Of a stretch of 48,262 nt of DNA, positions 9,879 to 18,836 are shown in pieces. Under the pieces are notes generated by a model that was given only the letters and a program-made list of their open reading frames with translations, was not told where the DNA came from and did not search any database. This DNA comes from Bacillota bacterium (GTDB lineage: Bacteria; Bacillota; Limnochordia; DTU087), in the NCBI GenBank assembly GCA_012735435.1, contig JAAYHH010000086.1:1-48262 (forward strand). The letters are read 5' to 3'. Every line of letters starts with the position of its first letter. The first letter of the stretch is position 1. A program made the translations under genes and the position numbers.

Positions 9879-10709
9879 CTAGGGCGTCACCAACTGCCGC
9901 ACGAATTCCGGCAGGGCGAAAGCCGCTTTGTGTACATCGGCATTGTAATACCTGGTCTTTAGAGCCTGAGGTTTTTCTCTATTCATAACCGCAGGATCGT
10001 GCTTCTTGGCCCCTACGGTGAAGCCCCACAAGCCGCTAGAGTAACTGGGAATATAGGCTAAGTACAGCTTTGTTATGGGAAAGTGGGTATTAACATTGCT
10101 AAATGTCCGTCTGACATGCTCCGGCTCATAGTAGGGCGACTCCGTTTGGGCCACCATAATCCCATCATCCTTGAGGGCCTCGTAGACACTGCCGTAGAAT
10201 TCAGAAGTAAAAAGGCCGACAGCGGGGCCCACCGGGTCCGTAGAATCGATAATGATCACATCATAGGTGTTCTTGGATTGCCGAATATGTTCTATGCCGT
10301 CGGTAATCAGGATCTCCACCCGTTCATCATCTAACCCGCAGGAAATCTCAGGCAAATGCTGGCGGCTGGCTTCAATCACCTCAGCATCAATCTCAACCAG
10401 CACAGCCTTTTCCACAGTATCATGCTTGATGATTTCACGGATAGTCCCCCCATCGCCGCCGCCGATCACCGCTACTTTACGGGGATTCGGATGGGCATTC
10501 AAAGGCACATGGGCAATCATCTCATGGTAAACAAATTCGTCGGCAACAGTGGTCTGCACAATGCCGTCCAAGAGCAGCATCCGTCCGAACTGCTCAGTAT
10601 CGATAACGACAATCTCCTGATATGGAGAGCGCTTCCGCAAGAGCGTGCCCTTAGTCTTACAAGTCATCCCGACATTCTCTGTCTGCTTCTCGGTGTACCA
10701 AAGTTCCAT
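9879..10709 (-). CDS. speE: Polyamine aminopropyltransferase (spermidine synthase)
   Basis: 276 residues. Transfers the aminopropyl group of decarboxylated S-adenosylmethionine to putrescine, a cytosolic step of polyamine synthesis. The decarboxy-SAM site reads VIGGGDGGTIREI (GGGDGG at 83-88), E106 in VEID is the expected acidic ligand, and the catalytic loop is IIIDSTDPVGPA (D155, D158). Typical lengths are about 270-290. The ATG start has GGAGGT eight bases upstream, and a TATACT-type promoter lies at 10780-10808. No speD, speA or speB is in the window. It is followed by argS. Confidence 0.94.
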   Translation of the reverse strand: MELWYTEKQTENVGMTCKTKGTLLRKRSPYQEIVVIDTEQFGRMLLLDGIVQTTVADEFVYHEMIAHVPLNAHPNPRKVAVIGGGDGGTIREIIKHDTVEKAVLVEIDAEVIEASRQHLPEISCGLDDERVEILITDGIEHIRQSKNTYDVIIIDSTDPVGPAVGLFTSEFYGSVYEALKDDGIMVAQTESPYYEPEHVRRTFSNVNTHFPITKLYLAYIPSYSSGLWGFTVGAKKHDPAVMNREKPQALKTRYYNADVHKAAFALPEFVRQLVTP

Positions 10710-10779
10710 AAGGTATGACCTCCCTCCAAACCAGTCAGCGGAGACTACCGGAAAGGGTGCCCCAAGGCAGTCATGAGAT

Positions 10780-10808
10780 AGTATACCAGATGGACTGTAG
10801 AAAATAAA
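10780..10808 (-). promoter_or_regulatory. Probable promoter for speE
   Basis: TTTATT (10808-10803), 17 bases, then TATACT (10785-10780) on the minus strand, about 70 bases before the speE start. The -10 matches 5 of 6, the -35 only 3 of 6. Confidence 0.5.
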
Positions 10809-10823
10809 CTAATTCTCCCACGG

Positions 10824-13412
10824 CTACCAACCCATAAGGTGGAGCCTTCCATCGATGCTGTGGGCTAGCTGCCGGCCGGAGGCCGCCCAGTGGACACCTC
10901 CCCGGATGTCGTCTATCTCAGCACTGGCCAGCACAGCTGACATTTGGGAATCCAGCTCCCAGATCCGCACCTCGGCCTTGCCCCCTGGCTGCTGGCTCAC
11001 ATACGCTAAGAAGCAGCCGTCAGGGGACCAGATGGGACTCCTACCAGGAAAACGAGATACTATCTCCCTGGTAATGACACTTGCTACCGCCACTTCTTCA
11101 CCAGCGGCAGCAGCCAAATACTTTCCATCTGGAGACCAGCACAAAGATTCTATCTTGCCCACTGAATCTAGTTTGACAGCAGCTCCCGTGGCCAATTGGT
11201 AAAACCATAGGGCCTCATCCCTGCTAAACGCGAGCTGCCGGCCGTTGGAACTTACCGCCGGCGTACGTGCACCGCTGATCACCGGTATGCTGACGCCATC
11301 TAGCGCGCCGTAGATCATGCCGTTTTGGCTGAAAAGCACCAAATCACTATCGACCAACCATAGAGGGGAGTGGATGTCAATCCCCTCTGCCACTACCGAA
11401 ATGGGAAAAGAATCGGTTTCAGCTGCAAGGCTCGTCCCAATCTGAATGACACTCAGCCGCCTAAGTCCATCTTCATCTACCTTACTGACGGCAGCTATCG
11501 CCGAGCCATCCCGTTTCCACGCCGCATCCACCACCGGTTCTGCTAGAACCTTCACTAAACTGCCTCCGTAGATGTCAAAGATCCACAGCCCGCCTTGCGC
11601 CCCCTCGGTGCCGAAGGCGATGAATTTGCCATCGGGAGACCAGGCCAAGACATCTGTGACCTGTTCCACACCTTGGTCCGGTCCCAGCACCGCTGTCCAA
11701 TTGAGGACAAATCCCTTCTTCTCCCAGGAAAGCTGAACCTCCATCATTTCAAAGTAGTCCCTTAGCTCAACAAGGTCCACATCGGTATAGTAATGCCGCA
11801 GTATATCCTCGAATCCGAATCCCAGTCGGGACATATGGACAGCCCCCGCCTGGGATAAGCCTAAGCCGTGCCCGTTGCCCTTTCCCGCGGCTGAAACCTC
11901 TTTAACTGCACCGTCAGCTTCTTGTACCATAAGCTCAAAGCGGGTGCTGGGAAGGATACGGCCGTCGGGCTGCCGCAGAACCCATCGGATCTTATCCTTT
12001 GTTACCCTATACTCAAGTTGGCGGGTTTCAGTCCCATCGGACACCCCATAGGTAATCACAATTTCCTGAACTCTGCCCAGATCATCCCGCTGGGCAACAC
12101 TTAAGCCCGTTAACTCGGCGGAATCAGGAACACTCATGGAAAGCTCTGTCTGCAGGTATTTGCGCAAAATCCCTGCCAGCACATCCCCAGGCCATTGGAC
12201 TTCCCAACTATACCCAGGTCTATCCCTGCCTAGTTCCACCAAGGAATCAGTGCTGGGGTCAATGGCTTCATCGGGCCTCGGTCTCAAATAACCGGAATAT
12301 CGGGTTGCCCAGACCTGTTCTGCACCGGCAGTTGCTCCTCCGCTGTTGGCATGATAAACCGCGCTGATGGCCCGGCCCTCATACACTAGGATCAGCCCAG
12401 CAGTAGCATCGACAGCCTCCCGGATAACGGCAGATTCCCGCTCAAGCCCTTGGTAAACTTGACAGTGGACTGTGGCGCACAGGTCAAACCCTTCCCCGTC
12501 ATGCTTGCCCAAGCTGTTGACGGTGTAGGTGCGTGCAGCTACTGCTTGAGCAGCCAGTGCTGCGAGATCATCCATGTTGTTGCTGTAAAGCTCGGCCCCC
12601 ACTACTCCATACAAGTAATTTTCAAGGTCGATGATGTTAACGGTCTGGATCTTTCCTTGCCCTAAGAAGGTCAGCCGCAGGTTTCCCCGGTAGCTCCGGA
12701 GAGGGCTGCCTGGCATTTCCAAAGTTACCGGATGGCCGTTGATGGGCTCAACAATCACCTGGAGTTCTTCAATAGGAAGCAAAAGAGCGCCGCTGTCATC
12801 CTCTACCCGGAAGGCCGGCCCATTGCCCGCTGTTTGTTTCCCCAGACTTCCTTCCGGTATTTCAACCCTTGTTATCCATGCATCTTGGTAGCCCAGTTCC
12901 TGGAGCCTCGCCTTAAGGTTCTCTGCTTCCTCGCTGCTTGCCCCATTCCCTACTTGGACCTTGTACCAGGGCTCTTCATGGACCACATAGCTGGAAACAC
13001 CACTGTCCGCCTCCACTTGCTGCCGCAGCGATAAAGCAGCTCCTTCATCACGGACAGCCTTAATCTGTACCCTCCAGACAACCGATGGACGCTTTAGTCC
13101 CTGTCCGGCTTCACCAATTACCCGGATGGCCCCGGGAAATTCATCCAGGATCCTGCCCCTGGCTGTACTAATCCGGACCCCGTCCCTGGCCGAAATCCGC
13201 ACTGCACCCGATGTTTCACCTAAGCCGATAGTCACCTTCCCACCGGTATCCCGCAGCTTCAGCACCCTGGAGGGAGGAGCTGCCGACACCTTACTCCATG
13301 GAGTCAGCAGTAAACATAAAACCAGCCCCAGGCAGGGCAAAGCCCTCTTAATGTATTGTCCTAAACGCAGCTGACTGCCCGCGCCCCTCCCCCGGGCATT
13401 ACTTCTTGCCAC
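10824..13412 (-). CDS. SpoIID/LytB lytic enzyme fused to a SPOR region and a C-terminal beta-propeller
   Basis: 862 residues. Signal peptide (hydrophobic core about 22-43, processed near KVSA-APP). A SPOR-like segment follows (about 111-183, VWRVQIKAVRDEGAALSLRQ to AWITRVEIP) that should bind denuded glycan. Then a SpoIID domain (about 250-570) with LENYLYGVVGAELY (candidate catalytic E274), AAQAVAARTYTV, CQVYQG and NSGGATAG. The last 250 residues hold at least four PD40/TolB-like blades (LAWSPDGKFIAF, LCWSPDGKYLAA, PIWSPDGCFLAYV). SpoIID cleaves glycan strands during engulfment in B. subtilis; the propeller is not part of the classical protein. GTG at 13412 was chosen because GGGGGAGGT lies seven bases before it; the frame is open 28 codons more. 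It follows the ndk terminator. Confidence 0.85.
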   Translation of the reverse strand: MARSNARGRGAGSQLRLGQYIKRALPCLGLVLCLLLTPWSKVSAAPPSRVLKLRDTGGKVTIGLGETSGAVRISARDGVRISTARGRILDEFPGAIRVIGEAGQGLKRPSVVWRVQIKAVRDEGAALSLRQQVEADSGVSSYVVHEEPWYKVQVGNGASSEEAENLKARLQELGYQDAWITRVEIPEGSLGKQTAGNGPAFRVEDDSGALLLPIEELQVIVEPINGHPVTLEMPGSPLRSYRGNLRLTFLGQGKIQTVNIIDLENYLYGVVGAELYSNNMDDLAALAAQAVAARTYTVNSLGKHDGEGFDLCATVHCQVYQGLERESAVIREAVDATAGLILVYEGRAISAVYHANSGGATAGAEQVWATRYSGYLRPRPDEAIDPSTDSLVELGRDRPGYSWEVQWPGDVLAGILRKYLQTELSMSVPDSAELTGLSVAQRDDLGRVQEIVITYGVSDGTETRQLEYRVTKDKIRWVLRQPDGRILPSTRFELMVQEADGAVKEVSAAGKGNGHGLGLSQAGAVHMSRLGFGFEDILRHYYTDVDLVELRDYFEMMEVQLSWEKKGFVLNWTAVLGPDQGVEQVTDVLAWSPDGKFIAFGTEGAQGGLWIFDIYGGSLVKVLAEPVVDAAWKRDGSAIAAVSKVDEDGLRRLSVIQIGTSLAAETDSFPISVVAEGIDIHSPLWLVDSDLVLFSQNGMIYGALDGVSIPVISGARTPAVSSNGRQLAFSRDEALWFYQLATGAAVKLDSVGKIESLCWSPDGKYLAAAAGEEVAVASVITREIVSRFPGRSPIWSPDGCFLAYVSQQPGGKAEVRIWELDSQMSAVLASAEIDDIRGGVHWAASGRQLAHSIDGRLHLMGW

Positions 13413-13482
13413 AGACTTTACCTCCCCCAAACGACTGCCTTCCTTCCCCGTCGCTACCGAATTCTTTGGCCATACGAGCAAC

Positions 13483-13513
13483 AAAGAAAAGGGCAAAGCT
13501 GCGCCTTACCCTT
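13483..13513 (-). terminator. Intrinsic terminator after ndk
   Basis: AAGGGTAAGG-CGCAG-CTTTGCCCTT, a 10-bp stem with two G-T pairs and a five-base loop, then TTCTTTG. It begins about 37 bases after the ndk stop. Confidence 0.8.
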
Positions 13514-13549
13514 AATCTTCCCCCTGCCTCTCCCAGTCTGACTAAACCG

Positions 13550-13957
13550 TTAGCCGCCAAAAAACCGCTTGATCTCCTCCTCAGCGGCAGCAGGGCTGTC
13601 CGCGGCATGGACCATGTTATACGGGAGCTTAATGGCAAGATCCCCCCTAATGGTGCCGGGAGCTGCTTTGGCTGGATCCGTTGCCCCAACCAGCGTCCGC
13701 ACCTGCTGGATGGCATCATCGCCTTCCAAGACTGCCAAAACGACGGGGCCTTTTGTTATGGCTTCGATGAGCTGCGGGAAAAACGACTTGTCTTTGTGAT
13801 GGGCATAATGCTCCTCCGCTGTTTCCCTTTGGATTTGGGTGACAGCTAACCGCTTAATCTCCAGGCCTTTGCGCTCAAAACGTCCGAGGATTTCTCCTAC
13901 CAATCTTCTTTCTACAGCTTCTGGTTTGATGATAACAAAGGTCTGCTCAACCGCCAT
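13550..13957 (-). CDS. ndk: Nucleoside diphosphate kinase
   Basis: 135 residues, normal length. Transfers the gamma-phosphate from ATP to nucleoside diphosphates through a phosphohistidine. Clear features are the N-terminal TFVIIKPEAVERRLVGEIL, K11, the PGTIRGDLA motif and catalytic H117 in NMVHAADS. The usual NxVHGSDS reads HAADS here, with two small-residue changes after the active histidine; the histidine itself is kept. The ATG start has GGAGGT eight bases upstream. It is followed by a strong terminator and lies 75 bases after fhs. Confidence 0.96.
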   Translation of the reverse strand: MAVEQTFVIIKPEAVERRLVGEILGRFERKGLEIKRLAVTQIQRETAEEHYAHHKDKSFFPQLIEAITKGPVVLAVLEGDDAIQQVRTLVGATDPAKAAPGTIRGDLAIKLPYNMVHAADSPAAAEEEIKRFFGG

Positions 13958-14032
13958 GCTATATTACCTCCAACGTTGGTGTTGACCGCTCAAATTTGAC
14001 TTAAGCCGCATGATGGCTGTACGGCCAATTGT

Positions 14033-15700
14033 TTATGACAATCCAACTATAGTTCCATCTTTATCGATATCGATTCTCTTGGCAGCCGGTTCCTTGGGCA
14101 AACCCGGCATGGTCATTACATCACCGGTGATAGGTACTAGGAAGCCTGCACCCAGGGATGCCCGCACTTCTCTAACCGTCAGCGTCCAGCCGGTAGGAGC
14201 ACCCTTCAAATTAGGATTATCTGAAAGGGAATGCTGGGTCTTAGCGACACACAGCGGCAAACCGCCGAAACCCATAGCAGTTAGGTCCCTGATATCCTGT
14301 TCTGCCCTGGGAGTATAGGCAACATCATCTGCACCATAGATTTCCCGGGCCAGTATTCCCATCTTCTCCTTGATTGGCAAGTTCCAGTCATACAAAGGTC
14401 GGAAGCGGCTTTCTTCCTCCAATGCTTCCAAGACAGCCTCTGCCAGCTGAATACCGCCTTCACCGCCCTTTGCCACAACCTCGGAAATGGCGGCTTTCAC
14501 CCCAAGCTGGCGGCAGCTCTGCTCAACTAGCTCCAGCTCCTCTGCATCATCGGTGGGGAATCGGTTAATTGCCACTACCACCGGCAGACCGAATTTCTTA
14601 AGATTGATAATATGTTTCTCCAGGTTGGCTAAACCCCGCTTTAGGGCTTCCAGGTTGGTCTCTGCCACCTGGTCCTTAGCAACTCCGCCATGCATATTAA
14701 GTGCCCGGACAGAGGCTACCAATACCGCTACATCTGGGGTCAAGCCGCTGTATCCATGGACAATATTAAAAAACTTCTCTGCTCCCAGATCAGCTGCAAA
14801 ACCGCCCTCGGTCACGACATAATCGGACAGCTTAAGTGCCAAACGGGTTGCGATAATACTGTTGTTGCCGTGGGCTATGTTAGCGAAGGGACCGCCGTGG
14901 ACAAAGGCAGGCTGGCCCTCCAAGGTCTGAACTAAATTGGGCTTTAAGGCATCCTTGAGGAGGACAGCCAGGGAGCCCACGACACCTAAATCCCGGGCAA
15001 ACACCGGCTCCTTGCTGCGGGTGTACCCGATGAGCATCTGCCCCAGCCGCCGCTTTAAATCCTCCATATCCTCTGCCAGGCACAGAATTGCCATGATTTC
15101 AGAAGCTACGGTTATATCAAAGGCGGACTCCCGGACAACGCCGTTTCCGGGGCCTCCCAGTCCGACAACTATATTCCGCAGCTGCCGGTCATTCATGTCC
15201 ATTACCCTGCGCCACAATATCCGCTTGGGATCCAGGTTTAGCTCATTTCCTTGAAAAATATGGTTGTCAATGACAGCTGCCAAGAGATTGTGGGCTGTCC
15301 CTACAGCATGGATGTCCCCTGTGAAATGGAGGTTGATGTCCTCCATCGGCACTACCTGGGCATAACCGCCGCCTGCTGCTCCCCCTTTAATCCCAAAGGT
15401 GGGACCTAAGGACGGCTCCCGCAAGCATACCGTCACCTGCTTGCCCATCTTGCCCAATGCTTGGGTAAGGCCAATGGCAGTACAGGTCTTGCCCTCCCCT
15501 GCAGGAGTGGCGGTGATTGCCGTTGTGTAGATAAGTTTCCCATTGGGGCGCTCCTTGACCCTCTCCCAGACATGGGCTCCGACCTTAGCCTTATACTTCC
15601 CGTATAGTTCCAGATCGTCTTCATTCAGCCTCAACAAAGCTCCAACTTCCTGTATCGGCCGCAGCTTCGCAGCCTGGGCAATTTGGATGTCGCTTAACAT
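14033..15700 (-). CDS. fhs: Formate-tetrahydrofolate ligase
   Basis: 555 residues. ATP-dependent formation of 10-formyl-THF from formate, the entry to the methyl branch of the Wood-Ljungdahl pathway and a general C1-folate source. Features include the P-loop TPAGEGKT (65-72), the REPSLGPTFGIKGGAAGGGY substrate/folate loop, the FTGDIHAVGTAHNLLAA stretch, and the folate-binding region LNMHGG. The ATG start has AAGGGAG about seven bases upstream, and a good promoter lies at 15821-15848. It is distant from folD (41.6 kb) but belongs to the same pathway. No fchA or CODH/ACS genes are in the window, so acetogenesis cannot be concluded. Confidence 0.97.
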   Translation of the reverse strand: MLSDIQIAQAAKLRPIQEVGALLRLNEDDLELYGKYKAKVGAHVWERVKERPNGKLIYTTAITATPAGEGKTCTAIGLTQALGKMGKQVTVCLREPSLGPTFGIKGGAAGGGYAQVVPMEDINLHFTGDIHAVGTAHNLLAAVIDNHIFQGNELNLDPKRILWRRVMDMNDRQLRNIVVGLGGPGNGVVRESAFDITVASEIMAILCLAEDMEDLKRRLGQMLIGYTRSKEPVFARDLGVVGSLAVLLKDALKPNLVQTLEGQPAFVHGGPFANIAHGNNSIIATRLALKLSDYVVTEGGFAADLGAEKFFNIVHGYSGLTPDVAVLVASVRALNMHGGVAKDQVAETNLEALKRGLANLEKHIINLKKFGLPVVVAINRFPTDDAEELELVEQSCRQLGVKAAISEVVAKGGEGGIQLAEAVLEALEEESRFRPLYDWNLPIKEKMGILAREIYGADDVAYTPRAEQDIRDLTAMGFGGLPLCVAKTQHSLSDNPNLKGAPTGWTLTVREVRASLGAGFLVPITGDVMTMPGLPKEPAAKRIDIDKDGTIVGLS

Positions 15701-15820
15701 ATACAGCTCCCTTTCTCATTGGGAATAGCATCCCGCCGGGTCTTTTTCGTTATGGACAACAACACCAATGCATTTAGAAACATTATTTCCACAAAGAGCC
15801 ATAGGATCCTTTTCCATGTG

Positions 15821-15848
15821 ATTTTACATCAATTGGAGGGCCTGCCAA
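15821..15848 (-). promoter_or_regulatory. Promoter for fhs
   Basis: TTGGCA (15848-15843), a 16-base spacer, and TAAAAT (15826-15821) on the minus strand, about 120 bases upstream of the fhs start. This is a good sigma-A match in the divergent gap between fhs and the chemoreceptor. Confidence 0.65.
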
Positions 15849-15956
15849 TTATTCCCTGGAACGGCGTAGGAATGACTGCCTTAATGGCGAATTAAATAGG
15901 ATACAGGATTTGGCTGACCTTCATGGTTGACCCAACTAGTTCAAGGAGGAGCGCAC

Positions 15957-17069
15957 ATGAGAAACAATCGTAAGAGACTGTTCTTAGGCATCGCCGTACT
16001 GCTGGCCTCCATAGGTATTCTTTGGTTTTTGAGGGTCGCGGATTCATGGCAGCGGATGGCATGGATCGTCGCGGCTCTATTGGTCAACTTCTTCATAACC
16101 ACAATTGGTGCATATTACGGCAAACAGAGAATCGGAGATTACGAGGAGGTAATCCAGCAGTTATCGGAAGGAAGCTTCACCGGCGTCGATGCACTGAGAT
16201 CCAGTGATGACCGGATGCTCGGTTCCTTAGGCGAGGCATTGGCCAACCTGGGCAGCAAATTACGCCAGTTTACAGACAACGCCAGACACATTGTCACCGA
16301 ACTTGTCCAGAGTGGGGAAGACCTGCTGACAACATCGGAGGAGATCAATGCATCAATCCAGGAGGTAGCCAGTACCGCTAACCAGTTTGCAGGCACAGTT
16401 CAGCAAGTCAGTGCTACTTCTAAGGTGTTGGCTGAATCATCCATCAGAGTTGGCGAAACCACCATGGAGCATCTGAGCAGAATTGAAGATGTCGTCAATC
16501 AGATGAGCCAGATTGAAACAGCAATCATGGAATTGTCCACCATTAGAAAGGATCTCAGCCAGCGCTATGAGCAGATTAATAAGTTCGTAGGGGATATTAC
16601 CGATATTGCTGAACAGACCAACATGCTGGCCCTCAACGCAGCCATTGAAGCTGCCCGAGCAGGCGAGCAGGGCCGGGGATTTGCCGTTGTCGCTGAAGAG
16701 GTTCGTCAGCTGGCAGAACAGTCCGGAAGGGCTGCCAATGAGGTGCGGCGGGTAGTTGCCAACATTGCCGAGGGAGATGCCAAGGCAGACAGTGCCTTGG
16801 AGATCAATATCAAGGCAATCCATGACGGCAGCCAGATACTTAGATCTATGACCGACAGCTTTGTAGAATTAAAAAAGGAAGTGGATGACTCAATTACTCA
16901 AATGCAGAATATCAACGCAGGCATTCAACAGCTGAGCAGCGGCAGTCAGCAAATCGCGGCTGCAGCCCAAGAACAGGCGGCATCAATCGAGCAAATTGCT
17001 GGCAAAGCCAAGACGCTTAGTGAAATTGCAGAACGGCTGCAATCCTACATCGAGGAATTTGGGAACTAA
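15957..17069 (+). CDS. Methyl-accepting chemotaxis protein without a sensor domain
   Basis: 370 residues. Two adjacent membrane helices (about 7-26 and 34-54) are joined by only about seven residues, so there is no extracellular ligand domain. No HAMP domain is evident either. A long coiled-coil methylation/signalling region follows, with the conserved hairpin tip [21 protein letters not shown] then [18 protein letters not shown] (about 214-256). Such receptors signal to CheA/CheW and probably sense something in the membrane or cytoplasm, such as redox or proton-motive force, or pair with another sensor. The start is ATG at 15957 with AAGGAGG seven to eight bases upstream; the open frame runs 10 codons further. 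It is divergent from fhs and followed by its own terminator. Confidence 0.88.
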   Translation: MRNNRKRLFLGIAVLLASIGILWFLRVADSWQRMAWIVAALLVNFFITTIGAYYGKQRIGDYEEVIQQLSEGSFTGVDALRSSDDRMLGSLGEALANLGSKLRQFTDNARHIVTELVQSGEDLLTTSEEINASIQEVASTANQFAGTVQQVSATSKVLAESSIRVGETTMEHLSRIEDVVNQMSQIETAIMELSTIRKDLSQRYEQINKFVGDITDIAEQTNMLALNAAIEAARAGEQGRGFAVVAEEVRQLAEQSGRAANEVRRVVANIAEGDAKADSALEINIKAIHDGSQILRSMTDSFVELKKEVDDSITQMQNINAGIQQLSSGSQQIAAAAQEQAASIEQIAGKAKTLSEIAERLQSYIEEFGN

Positions 17070-17084
17070 CTTGACTTTTATCGG

Positions 17085-17120
17085 TACTCCCCGGCAGCAG
17101 CCGCCGGGGAGTATTATTGT
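17085..17120 (+). terminator. Intrinsic terminator after the chemoreceptor gene
   Basis: TACTCCCCGGC-AGCAGCC-GCCGGGGAGTA, a perfect 11-bp stem, followed by TTATTGT, 16 bases after the stop codon. Confidence 0.85.
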
Positions 17121-17143
17121 CAGATATGAAAGGAGCCTGCAAT

Positions 17144-17497
17144 GATCTTCGCTCCGACCAACGTGCCTCCCTACAGATCCCGCAACAGCCTTCCGGCCGC
17201 TGCAGAACCTTACGGAAACCACGTTGATCTTTGCCCGACCTCCACGCATCGCAGTCGAAACCTATTATGACCTCTCGGCCATAATAGATCCCTAAGCAAC
17301 CCGTGGAGATCTTGGTCCGGCTACTGCGGATTCCTTCAGCGCCGACAGCGACTTGACCAGCCGTTGCCGACACCTACGAGACCCGCAATAACCTTGGCGC
17401 CGACCAAGACTGATCCTAAACCGAAACAGAACCAGGCTTGATCTTTGCTCGACCCATACAGATCCGTTCTAGAACCTGTATGGATCTTAACTCGACC
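17144..17497. repeat. Degenerate tandem array of a GATCTT..CGACC motif with nested inverted repeats
   Basis: This gap of about 600 bases between convergent genes holds no credible gene. A motif close to GATCTTtGCtCGACC recurs at 17144, 17226, 17308 (GATCTTGGTCCGG), about 17388 (AACCTTGGCGCCGACC), 17440 and 17483, with spacings of about 82, 82, 80, 52 and 43 bases. Shorter boxes AGATCC and AGAACCT recur between copies. The intervening bases differ but often form inverted repeats: CAACGTG/CACGTTG (17159-17226), CTATTATG/CATAATAG (17260-17287), CTCCACG/CGTGGAG (17240-17308), CATACAG/CTGTATG (17454-17482). Variable sequence with conserved pairing is what a family of structured RNA or protein-binding DNA units would show. 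The rest of the gap (17498-17623) has a small ACCCC/GGGGT hairpin and little else. Confidence 0.6.
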
Positions 17498-17623
17498 ATT
17501 ACAGACCCCTTTTCGGCAACCCCATCTTTGGGGTGCATCCTTATAATGCCTCCCATCCAGCGGAATATACCCGGCCTGGGGAAAATCTTGCTGCCTAATT
17601 TAGGCAAATTGGCCGCCCGGGAA

Positions 17624-17659
17624 CTCAAATAGGGCCGAAGCCAAAGGCTCCGGCCCTAT
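17624..17659 (-). terminator. Intrinsic terminator of the sugar ABC operon
   Basis: ATAGGGCCGGAGCC-TTT-GGCTTCGGCCCTAT, a 14-bp stem with one G-T pair, then TTTGAGTT, starting about 24 bases after the stop of the binding-protein gene. Confidence 0.85.
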
Positions 17660-17682
17660 ACAGGTTTCGACTAGCTTCAGGC

Positions 17683-18651
17683 TTATCTGTAGCCCTTTTC
17701 TGCCAGTTCGATTACTCGGTGCACGTTGTTGGCATCGACGATACCCACACCAGAATCGATATCGCCAGGGGCAATATCGTACTCATGGTAGAGGTACAGT
17801 GCCAGAACCGGGTAGAAGCCCTGAACGTAGGGGTTCTGGTCAATGGTAAATACGGTGTAACCATCGATGATGTTGTTCAGGGTTGCAGGGACGAGGTCAA
17901 ATCCAGCGGAAACAACCTTGCCCTTCAATCCCAAGTTGCGCAGCACAACCCCGTGACACTGGGTGTTGGCGTCAACGTTGACGATAGCCTTCGCATCGGG
18001 ATTGGCGATTAGATAGGACTCTAGCACAGAAGCGCCCTGGGTGAGGTCTGCAGTAGTTACAAGTACGGTGTACTCGATATCGGTCTGATCCAGTACCTCA
18101 GTCAGACCCTGCAGTCTTTCCTGCAGAGCAGTGTGACCGAGGTCCTCAATACCGATACCCACTTTGCCTTCAGTGCCGATGAGTTCAATAAGCTTTCTAC
18201 CCAAAGCTCGACCGGCTGCTACCTGGCCCTGTCCTACATAGGCCAATCTGGGATTGTCCGGACCAGCATCGGTGTTGGTGGCAATCACCGGGATACCCCT
18301 GGCGAGGGCCTGGGCTACCGGCTCATCAAATGCAGTTGGGTCTGGCAGGGTACTAATGATACCATCTACCCCAGCTTCAATAACATTCTCCATGATGTCT
18401 CTCTGTTCGGATACGTTAAACAACCGGGGACCGGTATGTCTTACGGTTACCTCAACATTGGGGTTAGCTGCATTGATCATAGCAGCAGCATCCTGAGCAC
18501 CCTTTACCAGCGGAACCCAGAAATCAATCGAAGCACTGTGAGTAATGACTACAAACTCATAGGTTTTCTTCTCGGCAGCTAATGCCGCAAAGCTGGCCAA
18601 TAGAGTCAGGATAAGAGTAAGACCCACTACCGCAAATAGTCGTCTCTTCAT
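17683..18651 (-). CDS. Sugar ABC transporter substrate-binding protein (RbsB-like)
   Basis: 322 residues. Cleavable signal peptide without a lipobox cysteine (hydrophobic core about 6-25, cleavage near ALA-AEK), then a two-lobed periplasmic-binding-protein type 1 fold. Recognisable segments are ITHSASIDFWVPLVKGAQDA, the hinge-side GVDGIISTLPDP, GIPVIATNTDAG and YVGQGQVAAGRALG. This family binds ribose, galactose, autoinducer-2 or related sugars; the ligand cannot be read off. The absence of a lipidation site is unusual for a monoderm and would suit a diderm Bacillota. The start is ATG at 18651 with AAAGGAG ten bases upstream. It is the last gene of the operon, 185 bases after the permease gene; the spacer contains a CCCATA/TATGGG hairpin that might set its own mRNA level. 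Confidence 0.88.
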   Translation of the reverse strand: MKRRLFAVVGLTLILTLLASFAALAAEKKTYEFVVITHSASIDFWVPLVKGAQDAAAMINAANPNVEVTVRHTGPRLFNVSEQRDIMENVIEAGVDGIISTLPDPTAFDEPVAQALARGIPVIATNTDAGPDNPRLAYVGQGQVAAGRALGRKLIELIGTEGKVGIGIEDLGHTALQERLQGLTEVLDQTDIEYTVLVTTADLTQGASVLESYLIANPDAKAIVNVDANTQCHGVVLRNLGLKGKVVSAGFDLVPATLNNIIDGYTVFTIDQNPYVQGFYPVLALYLYHEYDIAPGDIDSGVGIVDANNVHRVIELAEKGYR

Positions 18652-18836
18652 AACTTTGACTCTCCTTTCACTAGATCCTAACATAACTGCGTAACTTGCT
18701 GCTGTCTTACGTTCCTAGGATACTCCCGTACCTCCCCCTTTCCTAAATCCGGAGATGTCTCCCATACATGTAATTAATATGGGAAGTAAACCAAGGATCA
18801 GAGCATCTACACCACCTGCGGGACTCAAAAAGATCC

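Noticed and set aside
17144-17497. CRISPR array
   Set aside because: The repeated boxes are imperfect, the spacings shrink from about 82 to 43 bases, the intervals contain their own inverted repeats and no cas gene is nearby.
17017-17628. Several short open frames on both strands in the gap after the first chemoreceptor gene
   Set aside because: They overlap the repeat boxes and the flanking gene or terminators, lack ribosome sites and resemble no protein; the repeated peptide fragments simply reflect the DNA repeats.
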